Shown here: one piece after another, positions 21,201 through 31,827 of the stretch
Layout: each line of letters opens with the position of its first letter
How positions within the stretch are numbered: the first letter of the stretch is position 1
Position numbers and translations under genes: made by a program
Assembly (NCBI GenBank): GCA_949317995.1
Contig: OX439035.1
Location: 81,469,959 to 81,533,958, forward strand
Direction: 5' to 3'
DNA length: 64,000 bases
Origin: Acholoe squamosa
Taxonomy: Eukaryota > Annelida > Polychaeta > Phyllodocida > Polynoidae
The notes under the pieces: model-generated
Databases searched by the model: none
What the model saw: the letters and a program-made list of their open reading frames with translations, nothing else
Told to the model about the DNA's origin: nothing

Positions 21201-23821
21201 CTAAGGCTAGTAAGGGGGTGATAATTATTTAACAACAGGGGGGTTGGTGGTTTTGCACGTGGAAGCTTGGAAAAAAATTTGACCCCCCCCCCCCTTGAGG
21301 GGGTAACATTTTTTTGACCCCCCGGTAAGGGATGAAAATCATGTGCAAACGTACCCTTTTAATGCATATATAAAGTAGTAACGCACACAGGTTTCCACTG
21401 TATTAGCCTGTAAACAAGTGAAATTATTTTGACCCCCCCCCACTAGACTCTAGAGGGGTTGATAAAAATTGACCCCCCCCCCCACCCGCCGGTCAAGGGG
21501 TCAAAAAAAATCTTACCCCCCTCAAACCCTCCAGCCCCACCCCTGTTGTTAAAAAATGATCATTCCCTAAGATGTGACGCCATCTAAAGCTAGTAATAGG
21601 CACTTTGATAACCGCTCAGTGGAGGGTGAGAAAAGCTGGCAGGCAGCTTTGACACTTTTGGTCAGGAGTCAGTGTGGCTGTCATTCGCAGCCTCGCGGGT
21701 ATCACAGATTTTGGCTATTATTATTCTGTTTCTGTGGTATTTTGATTGTTGGCTCTAGAGTTTAGATATTAAGCTACCCAACAGCGAAATCTGGGAGGAA
21801 AAAATTCCAATTATTAACCGTTTTACAATAAGTTGAATATGAAGGTGATATTCAAGCTTTGAAAAACATATCAAGCAATGGAGACACTAACAAACTAACA
21901 CCAGACACAGCTTCAGGGCATAATAATCTCCCAAGATATGAAATTTCATCTTTCTATGACTTTGCCCACTGATACCTTTATGAGGACCAAAATATGATGC
22001 AGTTTACAGATTTCCTAAAAATGACGGCCGTGCATGTCACTGCAATTTGCCATTTTTTCATGAGCATTTTAATTAAGGCCAATTAGAATAGACTTGTAAG
22101 ATATCCAAGAATATCCCTGGACAGCTGAGATTACAAACATTTTGGAAATCTAATTTTAGTGAAGATTGGTTCAGGAGAACCTATTTTTCCAGTCACTTAC
22201 AAATTGAAAAGAAGTCACACTATAGTGACTGGCAAGCAGGTGGCCACTCACAGTGGTCACTGCATGACTGCACTCACTGTGACTCACATCACAAAACCTG
22301 ACACCCGTTTCTACCATTTCTATACCGGTAGTGCTACTTGCCTTAATATTTCGGACACTATTTTCCTTATATCTCTGGTTCTAGATAAGATAGACACTCA
22401 ATTCCAAATTTTTTTGAATAGTCTCAACGAGCTTGATTGAATGGGTCTAAACATATCTTTCTGTTTTTATTTTAACAATTTTGTTGAAGTGCCTACTATA
22501 GTCCGTTCCTCTATATTGGGGACTGGTGCATTTGCAGCATGAGGGCCTTATTTTTTTCTAATTAATGATAAAATATCCTAGTTTTTTCACAACCCTAGTC
22601 TTGTATAGGGTGTTTTGAATATCTATACTGAAAATTATTGGAAATTGGAAGATATCTGATAATTTTTTCAGCTGCCATATTATTACAACAGGGCAAATAC
22701 TGCCCAATTGCTTGCCATTTGGGGCAAAATAGCTGCATTAATAGCAGGTGGTTGGGTGCAAATTATGGATTTCTCTCTTAATAAAACAACAAAATCTTGA
22801 TTTAATGGACCAGGGACATCAAATCCAAGTCAGAGATATCATTGACACTTTTCAGAAGTATATAAATCATATTAGTTACCATATATCTTACATTTGTATA
22901 AGTAGGTCACTGTCTGACCTTGAATCACAGTTATTGGGGTCAAGGTTGAATTAGGTCACCATGAAGTACCGCAATGGATAATCCCAACAAATGCATGAAT
23001 ATCTAAGCTATCCAGTATATTGAAAGAACTCATAAATGTGATACAAAATCCATGTTTTTTTCTTTTTCTTGCTCCATTTTTTCTCATATATAGGGATCAT
23101 GTTAAATGCTATAGGGAAAAATTGTATCAAAGGACGGGTCAAAATGGCGATTTTAGTTAGTTTTCAAAAAAATACATATCTTTTGGTAGAATTTGAACTA
23201 TTAGAGGCATATAAAATGTAAAAACATATTTAAAAAGCTTGTTTCTCACTCTAAAACATGAATTAATGAAAATAGGGGGTCATCACTCACTTTTTCATAG
23301 TAATTTTAGCCTAAAGATGGAGAAGTAGGTGTTTTTTCATGGTTTTCGCTTCTGAAACTCACACTTTGATACAAGATAAAATATTTTTAATTTTCACCAA
23401 AAACTTAATGAGGTATCTAGAAATCATGCCCTAATTGTGTACTTTTACATGGTGAAAGAATTGTGTAGATCGGCCAACTATGAGAGACACAGCACCATTT
23501 TGAAGGTGCAAAAATAGGAAAAACTAAGTTTTTGGTCCCCAATATACGGCAATGAGCGTAAATGGGAAAAGGTGAACCTTGCCAGGCAGTCCGGACCAAG
23601 AAATCGAACGCGGCCAACCTACCTGGGATGTATGTGAACGGAACTTCCTTTGATAGAGGCCTTGTCTTTTGGAATTCCATCGATATAACTTTACCCCTAA
23701 GTGACGCAATCAGTAATTTTTGTTGTCCACATGGCAATGATACTTTGGCAAGGCCATATACATTGGTTTGGGATTGCAAACCGCAGTAATGTGCCTCAGA
23801 AAGGCTGCATGAGAGCGACAT
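15208..23821 (-). CDS. KPTN: Kaptin, KICSTOR complex subunit
   Basis: Twelve minus-strand exons: 23821-23623, 19930-19857, 19467-19383, 18952-18898, 18701-18626, 18477-18410, 18126-18017, 17736-17635, 17335-17242, 16844-16709, 16359-16021, 15315-15208. They total 1446 nt (481 aa; human 436) with closed phases. Kaptin landmarks appear in order: QTNVYGLA near residue 19, [12 protein letters not shown] at exon 2, [27 protein letters not shown], an FG-GAP-like [10 protein letters not shown] before GTYGQ, and LLWQRSF then SLKGLHIL. Kaptin acts in KICSTOR, which tethers GATOR1 to lysosomes to restrain mTORC1 on starvation, and was first described as actin-associated. Exon 11 has an S/T-rich linker about 50 residues longer than human. 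The start follows the family; an upstream in-frame ATG at 23995 also exists. Confidence 0.94.
16965..17070. repeat. Family B-related fragment (KPTN intron 9)
   Basis: GTACCTTGTGTATAAGTCGCAC and AAGACGCATA words resemble the ends and interior of family B but are strongly diverged and truncated. Confidence 0.4.
19575..19768. repeat. Diverged family B element (KPTN intron 2)
   Basis: Four spaced GCGCCTTATA words run between GCACTTAGGAGCGCACC and GAGGTATTGTGGTAC. It is degenerate, lacking a clear CCGTAATC terminus. Confidence 0.5.
20025..20232. mobile_element. Family A-type MITE, TTAACAACAG subtype (KPTN intron 1)
   Basis: Left end GGGAGGGATTATTTTTTAACA and right end GTTGTTAAAAAATATGACTGCCC, with G/C runs inside. 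The TTAACAACAG inner end separates this subtype from the TTATCAACAG copies; 21214 and 42886 are the same subtype. Confidence 0.6.
20680..20916. mobile_element. Family B MITE (KPTN intron 1)
   Basis: TACCGTAATCTCCCGCG to GCGGGAGATTACGGTA, 237 bp including the flanking TA pair. Very close to the 6831-7067 copy. Open frames across it are repeat-derived. Confidence 0.8.
20941..21117. mobile_element. Family A MITE, short copy (KPTN intron 1)
   Basis: GGGAGTGGTCATTATTTATC to GATATATAATGACCACTCCC, 177 bp, nested in the 20476-21188 copy. The flanks are AAA and TAA, so the duplication is imperfect. Confidence 0.65.
21214..21567. mobile_element. Family A-type MITE, TTAACAACAG subtype (KPTN intron 1)
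   Basis: GGGGGTGATAATTATTTAACA to GTTGTTAAAAAATGATCATTCCC, flanked by TAA at 21211-21213 and 21568-21570. The rest of KPTN intron 1 (21568-23622) shows no gene. Confidence 0.65.
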
Positions 23822-24550
23822 CTTTGTTTTGGTGTCACAATGCAGAATGAATGTCCCCTTGTAAAGTTTTGAATAAACTTGATTCCATAAAAGCATGGCT
23901 CGAGCTCGAGTGTACACTCTGAGGTGTACACTTTCAGGTGTACACTCTGGAGGGGATGTGTACAACTGCTTTCTCAAGGAGTTGGTGTAGTGCAAACTCG
24001 CAATCGTCCTTTAAAAAATAAGCAAATAGCCTCGATGCAAAGACATTTTTGGCAAAAATAGTTCTACGGCGTAGGGACAGTATCCTTAGCCCTTTAATTG
24101 TCTCTAGTTCTATTAGAGCTTGGAGTATGATTATTTGGTTCACTATTAATCCCAAATGCCAATTTTTTCATTGTCCCAGCTGGCATCCAAACAGTTGCGC
24201 AGAAATTTTTTAGAGCCCCCCCTAGATGGCAGTCAAAAATTTGTGTGCCACCCCCCCCCCTTTTTTTTTTTTTATTATAAAAAATGACCACTCCCTATAT
24301 TAAACTACTCTAACCCTGAAAGTGTACACTTCAGAGTGTACACCTCAGAGTGTACACTCGATCTCGAGCCATGGTGCATTCCTTGATTTATTTAAAGACT
24401 CTTACGAATAAAAGATTCATTTAGAAATAACTAATAAGATAAATATAATTTCCTATTTTATGCTATCTTTTAAGACTTGTTTTTATGTTTTATTTTATTT
24501 ATTGTGGGATTTGGCATTGAATGGGACACCACTGTCCTTTCACAATAAAC
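23822..24550. promoter_or_regulatory. Divergent promoter region, KPTN/PNO1, split by a MITE
   Basis: The start codons are 729 bp apart on opposite strands. About 480 bp of this is a terminal-inverted-repeat element (23894-24373), leaving about 70 bp next to KPTN and about 175 bp next to PNO1 of apparently native sequence. The native gap would be about 250 bp without the element, similar to the other two divergent pairs in the window. Confidence 0.55.
23894..24373. mobile_element. Inverted-repeat element with GTGTACAC boxes
   Basis: The ends are inverted copies beginning CATGGCTCGAG and containing three GTGTACACT boxes each, with more than 50 bp of imperfect pairing. The interior includes the right end of a family A element (about 24180-24296: TTTTTTATTATAAAAAATGACCACTCCC). 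GTGTACAC is itself palindromic, so each end is a small cluster of potential binding sites. Confidence 0.7.
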
Positions 24551-27500
24551 ATGGCCGAAGAGAAGCAAGTTTCTCCACGTGAAGACCAAATAAGTGGTAA
24601 AATGGACACAGCATCGGACGAATTCAAGTCTGTAAAGAGAAAGTCACGCAAAAGGAAGCTAGTAGAAGGTGAAGAAATTGAAGGTACCAAGATGGAAATC
24701 ACAGAACTTCCAGTAAAGAGGCCAAATCTACCCCCAATATCTGCAGAGAAGCTTGCGGTAAGGACTAAGTCATTCTGACTAGTCTCAGTCTGAGACTTGA
24801 GTGAGTTAGGGAGTGGTCATTATTTATCAACAGGGGGGAGGGGGTGGGTTTTTCGCGCGGACGCCAGTGCGCTACTATAGCTAGGGATCCACTGCCGCGA
24901 ATTTCTTGCGAATTGCACTCGTGCGTGTCTTGTCGCAGAGCAGTCGCAAATATCAAATTATTTAGATTTCTGCGAATCTAGTCGCAGGCCGCACTAATGT
25001 CGCATGTACGTAGTCGCAGAAGCAGATCCAGTGGTGTAAGGTTTTCTGCGAGTAGGCACGCACGACTACAATTCGCAAGTAACTCGCGGCAGTGGATCTG
25101 TACCTTATAGCTCAAAGAGGGGCGTGAAAATTCTCCGCGACTTGGGTTTGGGGGGGGGTGCAAAAAATTTTGACTGTTGTCGAGGGGGGGCGTAAAAAAA
25201 ATTCGCGCGGCCGTGGGGAAACCCACCACCCGCCCCCTGTTAATAAATAATGACCACTCCCTTAAGGACGAGTCATTTATTGCTAGCTGGGCGGGGGCTT
25301 GATTGATTTTGGTGGACCCCCCCCCCCCCACCACTATGACAAATAATCGTGACCCCCCACCCCAACTTAGTTGGGGGGCTGGGGTTTCCACACCGTCAGC
25401 CGCTCAGGGAGCTCTGTACCATCATATGCCTAGGGCTAGGGGTAGGCTAGCAGCCTAAGACTAAGTAGGTACTGTAGGGACTGGTTGGCAGGTCTATCCC
25501 CACTAAGAACTGATTTTGCAAAATGACCCCCCCCCCCCAAAAAAAAAAAAAAAAATGAATAAATAAAATTTTAAAAAATCAGAAACACACGGTGAATGAC
25601 ACATCGAGATGAGTATTTGAATTGCCCATATTTAGTTTTGACCCCCCCCCCCCAGTGGCAGTGTGAAGGTTTATTGGGTTTTGCCCCCCCAAGCAAGGGG
25701 CTCTTTTTTAAAATGACCCCCTATATCTAACAAGCCCACCACCTGGAAATAAACGACTCATCCCTTATAGCCTTATATAGAGAGTGGTCATGATTTATCA
25801 AGGGCGGAGGCATAAATTTTGAACCCTGTTGAGGGGAAGGCATAAAGATTTTTTCCTCTTTTTTGTAGTTAAAAAGCCTGCACTTTATTTAGACTACTTG
25901 GGGTGGGGGTGGGTTTGAGGGGAGGCATAAAAATTTCAGAACCCTCCTGAAGCCCCAGTGAGGAGGGCATAAATACTTTTGACCCCTCTTGAGGGGGGGG
26001 GGGGTAAAAGGTTTACCCTCTTTTTAGCAAAAGAAAGAAATGTGCGCTACTATAGATGAAAGGTGGGTGCGAAAATTTCTCATGCCTCTGGCAAAGGGGG
26101 TGTGCTAAAACTTTCTATTTTTTGTTGACTGCTGTTGCGGGAGGGTGTACAAAATCTTCCCTCCTCTGTGCGACCCCCCCCCCCCCATTGATAAATAATT
26201 ACCACTCCTCCTTGAAGTGAGTAGGATGGCAGGGCCCAGGCCCAGGGGGTTTCGTAGGTATTTTTCTGAAAAAAAAAGGAGTGGTTTTATTTTTTTATTT
26301 TTACAACGGAGGGGGGAGGTTGGTGCATGTGCCCGAAATTGAAACGTTTGACTGTTCTAGGTGGGGGGGGGGGCATATAAAAGAACAAAAGGCCGATATG
26401 CTACTAGGTCTACTCACTTAGCCTTAGGAAGCGCTACCTGGTATGGTAAGCTTACCGGGGTCCATGGCCCCAGGGACAGTTGGCCCATTCCTGGACTAAT
26501 GGCCCCAGAAAGTGAGACTGATGGTCCCACTTTTGGGACTGATGGCCCCACTTTCAAAATTGATCTCTTATGTATACGTCGAGTAAATATTGAGGGCTGC
26601 TTATGGAGCATGTTTGATGTTTTTTAGCACAGGTTTGGAGGTATTGGAAGAAGCTGGAGGCACCTTATACAGGAGAGATTACGCCAGTTTAGCTCATCAT
26701 GTTGATAATGATAGCAATATTCATTGTGAGGGGGTTTGTGCAAAGGGTGTCTGAGGCTGTTTTCACAATATACAATAAAAATGGGGGGGGGGGCATGAAA
26801 AAAAAAAACGAAAAAAAACAAAACACTCATCATCTTAATCTCATCTGATGCCTTTTTTGGAGATGGTCATAAACCCTTAAGTTTTTATGGATTTCAATTC
26901 CATGAAGGTCCCTGTGTTTTGAAATGATTGCACTATCTGAGTCTATCAGGAATTCTTTGGTTTCAGTTACTTTAAAGTTTCCTTCATCTTTATGGCTGCC
27001 AAAGTGGACACAGCCAGTATTTCGGCTCCAACCTCGTGTCAAATATTCCTTGCTAATCAACACTGCCACATCCAGATACTACCGTAATCTCCCGCGTAGA
27101 AGACGCGCTGCGCGTATAAGATGCACCCCAAACTCAGCAAATGCATTTTCGCGTATAAGATGCACATTTTAAGGCTCAATTTTGTAAATCCAGTACTGTT
27201 CTATAGTAAAATTACCCCTCATATAAGACGCATCCCCAACTTGAGGAAATCCTATAAGACCCAGTAGGGATTTGTTTGGCATAGAGGACGCGTCTTATAC
27301 GCGGGAGTTTACGGTAGTCTATTTTATGGCCAAATATTTACTCTTCACTAGCTATATAGACTATTATAGTGGTTAGGGCACATCTTTATTTCTGCTGATC
27401 ACTGAGACAACGATATATTCTTACTTTTGCACACATGTGACAGATCCCTCTTTACATTCAATAGGGAACCGGCAAGTCTATGATGAGAAAAGTCCCAGTA

Positions 27501-29229
27501 CCGAGTAACAGATATACACCACTGAAAGAAAACTGGATGAAAATCTTTACACCTGTTGTCGAGCATTTGCACCTCCAAATCAGATTTAACCTTAAAACAA
27601 GGAATGTGGAAATAAAGGTACGTCTTCATTTTAATTGAAGTAATGATTTATCTATTGTTAAGTGTAAAAAAAAATCTTTGAATCTTAATTTAAGCTCACC
27701 AACTACCGGTATTGTTGTGATTTTCATTTTTGCGTGTATACAAAGAAGTGTAAGACATAGTAAAAGGAGATGACGTTCATAATTACCATGGAATGATTTC
27801 TTTTCAGACCTGTAAAGATACAAAGGATATCGGTGCCCTTCAGAAAGCTACAGACTTCGTAAGAGCATTTACGCTCGGTTTTGAGGTTGATGTAAGTGTT
27901 TTGCTCAAGATATCTATCTTACTGGACATGATTTTCATAGTCAGGACTGGTTAAGACTTATCTAACATTAGACTAAATATATTTAAGGTGTATTGATTGC
28001 GCCATGGTGATAAATAATGCAAAACTTTATCTCATTTTCAGGACGCGTTGGCCTTGATCAGACTGGATGACTTATACTTGGAATCCTTCGAAATCACTGA
28101 TGGTAATATACTCCTATGTTTTACTATTAAAGTAATCGTGTATTATAAGATGTTTTGACTATACTGAAAATTTATGTAACTTAAATCACATGTATATTTC
28201 AATCTGCACCATGATCATGTATCCATCGAAGGTTCTGACCGACAGACACATACATGATAACAGCGATTGAAATTCTCATGGATGTAATACTCGATCATAG
28301 ATTTCCATTTGTATTTCAGTCAAACCGTTGAAAGGAGATCACTTGGCAAGAGCAATAGGTCGGATAGCTGGCAAGGGTGGCAAAACAAAATTCACAATTG
28401 AGAATGTCACACGATGCAGAATTGTATTAGCAGACACGTATGTATCAATGTTTTACTACCTCCATGGGAGATACATTGTATAATATTCATGGCGAACCCT
28501 CCAGTGTATAAATAATAACTACATGTATCTTTGTTTTGAAATAACGCAGCCATTTTGAATTTACAAAATGTTTGAGTTCAGGTTTGGATCCTGCTTTCCG
28601 GCTATTTGATGTATATTGTACTAGCTTCTGCAGTGGTTTATTATGCGTTCATACACATAATCTATTGATTATTTTTTTTCAGGAAAATCCACATCCTAGG
28701 TTCTTTCTTAAACATGAAAACAGCTAGAACTGCAATATGTAATCTAATCCTTGGTAAGTATATTACACATAATCCATAAACCTATTTCTAACAGAGAATG
28801 ATTAAGTTTGTTACTGAGAGGACATCCAAAAATGAAACCTCTTCTGTAAAGATAGGGGTTTCCAGAATGCTATGCAATAGTCAAAAGGCAACATGGTGTT
28901 GCCTTTTGGCAATATTAGGACCTTTATGGTGTTGGCTATTGTCGACATTCGTCTGGAATAGGTTAAGACCCCCAATTCGTTTAAAATGTGTTAAAACGTA
29001 ATATTCATTTATAGTAAATCTCGGTTACAACAAACCGTTTGGACCAGCATGATTTGTTTCCTAAGGACAATGTGATAAAAATACAATAGCCGGCGTATTT
29101 ACACATATTATTTTTCCTTTGTCTTCAATCATTCAAAGCGTTTTATTTCTATACTTAACAGGAAGTCCTCCTTCAAAAGTATACGGCAACATGAGGGCGG
29201 TAGCAGCACGATCTGCGGAAAGCTTCTAA
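24551..29229 (+). CDS. PNO1: 40S assembly factor PNO1 (KH domain)
   Basis: Seven exons, 24551-24757, 27465-27617, 27808-27891, 28042-28102, 28320-28437, 28683-28753 and 29162-29229, sum to 762 nt and 253 aa (human 252). The first 69 residues are charged and variable, with a basic KRKSRKRK stretch. From exon 2 the protein follows the family closely: [38 protein letters not shown], then the KH domain from about residue 169 with the GKGG loop at 186-189, and a conserved C-terminus [14 protein letters not shown]1 (Dim2 in yeast) binds the 3' end of 18S rRNA with NOB1 and is needed for pre-40S maturation in nucleolus and cytoplasm. The start is the ATGGCC at 24551; an in-frame ATG 30 nt upstream is less likely. 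Intron 1 (2.7 kb) is full of repeats. Confidence 0.97.
24809..25261. mobile_element. Family A MITE with nested inverted repeat (PNO1 intron 1)
   Basis: GGGAGTGGTCATTATTTATC to AATAAATAATGACCACTCCC, flanked by TTA at 24806-24808 and 25262-25264. It is one of the clearest target duplications of the family. Confidence 0.8.
24886..25100. mobile_element. Nested element with GATCCACTGCCGCGA ends
   Basis: The left GATCCACTGCCGCGAATT and right CTCGCGGCAGTGGATC are inverted, with further pairing inside (CTTGCGAATTG with CAATTCGCAAG). The interior has repeated TCGCA words. It sits inside the 24809-25261 family A element. Confidence 0.65.
25265..25764. mobile_element. Family C C-rich MITE (PNO1 intron 1)
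   Basis: The left end GGACGAGTCATTTATTGC and right end AAATAAACGACTCATCC are inverted, bordered by TTA on each side. It contains C runs and the ATATTTAGTTTTGA block. It abuts the preceding family A element directly. Confidence 0.6.
25785..26211. mobile_element. Family A MITE, diverged copy (PNO1 intron 1)
   Basis: GAGTGGTCATGATTTATCAA to TTGATAAATAATTACCACTC, with internal CCCCTCTTGAGGGG and CTACTATAGAT words typical of the family. Another diverged fragment follows at about 26278-26400. Confidence 0.6.
26448..26560 (+). repeat. Family D GATGGCCC repeat array (PNO1 intron 1)
   Basis: Five or so units of the type GGGACTGATGGCCCC with short spacers, in the same orientation as 9655-9785. Short open frames over it are composition artefacts. 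Confidence 0.65.
27080..27316. mobile_element. Family B MITE (PNO1 intron 1)
   Basis: TACCGTAATCTCCCGCG to GCGGGAGTTTACGGTA with TA flanks, 237 bp. Its right end is only about 150 bp before PNO1 exon 2. Confidence 0.8.
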
Positions 29230-29363
29230 TCCACCAAACACCCCAACTCACATCTGTACAGTGCCTCGTTTCTAAGTGTCCATTGTAAATAAGAACAGTC
29301 ACAGTAATCTGAAATCTGTGATTTCGAAATTAAGCCGTGTTTAATAATACCAATTGCAAGGAG

Positions 29364-29369
29364 AATAAA
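29364..29369 (+). terminator. PNO1 poly(A) signal
   Basis: AATAAA 135 nt after the PNO1 stop codon (29227-29229). Confidence 0.6.
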
Positions 29370-29811
29370 CTGCTTCAACAAAAATTGTAGGTGTCGGCTC
29401 ATTTCCAGTAAATCTAACTTGTGTATCACCAGCGTTTGCCAAAGCCTTGACTTACTGTATAACTGTATATATGCTGCTTCCCCAACTTTATAAAAATGTT
29501 CAAGGCGCAACCAGTTCTCGGGAGCAGCACATGCAGCAGCGCATATGCACGCTGACATCAGTGACTTCCATACCTGATCTCGTACCAGCCTTGTTCCTGA
29601 CATGTCATGCTACTAGCAAGTTTGGTACCTACATGATCTCGCAAAGATTCCGTGGACAGAACTAACATGGCCGCACACATACAAATAACATGAAACCTCG
29701 CTATTGTGATCCCTCAGTATGGATGCCCAGTAGGTCTGCGATTTTGAATTTTACTGATTGAAGTAAAATCCACTGATAAAAACATACCATGATTGGTATC
29801 ATGTCCTTTGG

Positions 29812-29955
29812 TAAGGGACAAGCCATTTATTTCAGACCGGCACATTTTTATCAAGACCCCCTCCCCCACCAAGAGCTAATTGTTAATTGGGGTTTAGCCC
29901 CCCGCCCATGGAGCTATTTTTAAAATGGCGCCCCCTATATCTAAAATGTCCCCCC
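29812..29955. repeat. Family C fragment
   Basis: TAAGGGACAAGCCATTTATT followed by C-rich blocks and CCCCTATATCTA, the same order as in 25265-25764. The right end is lost in a C run and CA repeat. Confidence 0.55.
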
Positions 29956-30475
29956 CCCCACACACACACACAATTACTCTCGTCCCCAACACTCACCCAT
30001 CCCCATCTTATCAGTGCATGTTGCCAGAACCAGTTCCATTGCGGCTAAGTGTAAGACGGGATGGGTTGAATAATGCAGGCAAGGGTATTAAGTTTGAAGA
30101 AATACAAGTAGATTGTGCTCAGATCCATTGTCCTAGTCATATGATTTTATGAGATCGATCCCTTGGAAGGTCTTACATGGTTCCCACAGGAATCTTGAAA
30201 TTGATATTCCCTGTCTTTCCTCAGACCAAAATAATCATTTTCCCTGACTAAATTTGGATACCACCTAACATAAATAACAAGCGCTTAACCTTGTTAGAGT
30301 GTGGTTTTGCTGTTAGAATTTGTAAGCTCGTATGTAACCACACTCTTATGGGTGTGGGGGTCTGTTTCTGGATTTTGTAGAGGTATGGCATTTCCCAGGT
30401 CTAATTTCATGCAAGTGAGGAATAGAAGAGCCAAAACATGTGTTCTATTGTTCTCTTATAATAGATATCGTAATC

Positions 30476-31827
30476 TCTCGCGTATAAGGCGCGTCTTATA
30501 CGCGAATCAGATCGTGACTGGGTCTTATACGCGGGAGGGTAATTGCCTTGAGTTGGGGGTGCGCCTTATATGCGGGGTACCTCCTATTTCTAAACCAGAA
30601 AGATGTACACAGAGTCATGTATTTTCTTTAACCAAAGAAAAGGTGTAGTCTAACCCATGGTGCTCTAAATACCCTTAAACTGCTGAATGAAACATGCCAT
30701 TCTGCTCACCATAAAGAGTTTGGAAATATGTGTACACCCCACTCACTGAGAGCTTTGTTAATTACACTATTGACCTTTTAATCAAGAGAATCCATGCAGC
30801 ATTATAATCAATAATCCTGCCATAGTATGTGCTGCCACCTGGTGTTATGAGCTGTATGTCATTCTCTATTTTCTACATTACAAACTACTGGTATCCCAGC
30901 ATGCAATGTCTCTAGAAGACAGGCCTATTTCTCTGTTATAACAGTGTGGGCCTAGATAATCAATGGGATGGTATGATATGAACAAATATCAAATTCAGTT
31001 TGAACCTCTCTTATCTATAACTTGTTAACAAATAATGCAAATTAGAGGATTATTTCTTTCAAAAAATGAACAGTATTGTACCTTTCAAATTGATGCCTAA
31101 TAACATAAGTTGTGGGCCATATGAAGACAATTGGCATCAATAGTAGTTACCGTAATCTCCTGCGTAGAAGACGCGCTGCGCGTATAAGACGCACCCCAAA
31201 CTTAGCACATGCATTTTCGCATATAAGACGCACCTCTTAGGTACCAATTTTGTAAATTCAATACATTTCTATAGTAAAATTACCCCTCGTATAAGACGCA
31301 CCCCAAACTTGAGGAAATCCTATAAGACCCCCCTGCATTTTGTTTGGCGTAGAGGACGCGTCTTATACGCGAGAGATTACGGTAATGAGTTAAATGATTC
31401 CTAGAATAACACCAGGGGGAAGCACACACTATGGCAGGATTATTGATTAAAATGCATGGATTCTCTTGATTAAAAGGTCGATAGTGTAATTAACAAAGCT
31501 CTCAGTGAGTGGGGTGTACACACATTTCCAAACACTTTTATGGTGAGCAGAATGGCATGTTTCATTCAGCAGGTTAAGGGTATTTAGAGCACCATGGTAT
31601 CAGCTACACCCTTTCTTTGGTTAAAGAAAATACATGAATAGTTGGGATGTTGGGAAAGAAAATAATATTAGAACGCTTGACCTACCCCTTCTGGTTGCGC
31701 CTTATACGCGGACCAGCCTCCCTTAGTTGGGGGTGCGCCTTATACGCGGGGTTTTATAAAAATCAATTCTGAAGCAATAGGTGCGCCTTCTACGCGGACT
31801 GCGCCTTCTACGCGGGAGATTACGGTA
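30476..31827. mobile_element. Composite foldback with family B ends and a family B core
   Basis: The outer ends are family B-like (TATCGTAATCTCTCGCG at 30476; GCGGGAGATTACGGTA at 31827). Long arms pair: about 30600-30850 with about 31400-31680, for example CTTTTAATCAAGAGAATCCA with its complement. A complete family B element (31148-31384) sits in the loop next to the right arm. No protein is encoded. A half copy (core plus right arm) lies in a KAT5 intron at 37890-38336. Confidence 0.75.
31148..31384. mobile_element. Family B MITE inside the composite foldback
   Basis: TACCGTAATCTCCTGCG to GAGAGATTACGGTA with TA flanks, 237 bp, the same arrangement as the stand-alone copies. Confidence 0.75.

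Noticed and set aside
23417-23622. Continuation of the open frame past the KPTN exon 1 donor
   Set aside because: A GTAGGT donor after TYIPG joins in phase with exon 2 (GDAEILS), which matches kaptin; the downstream residues match nothing.
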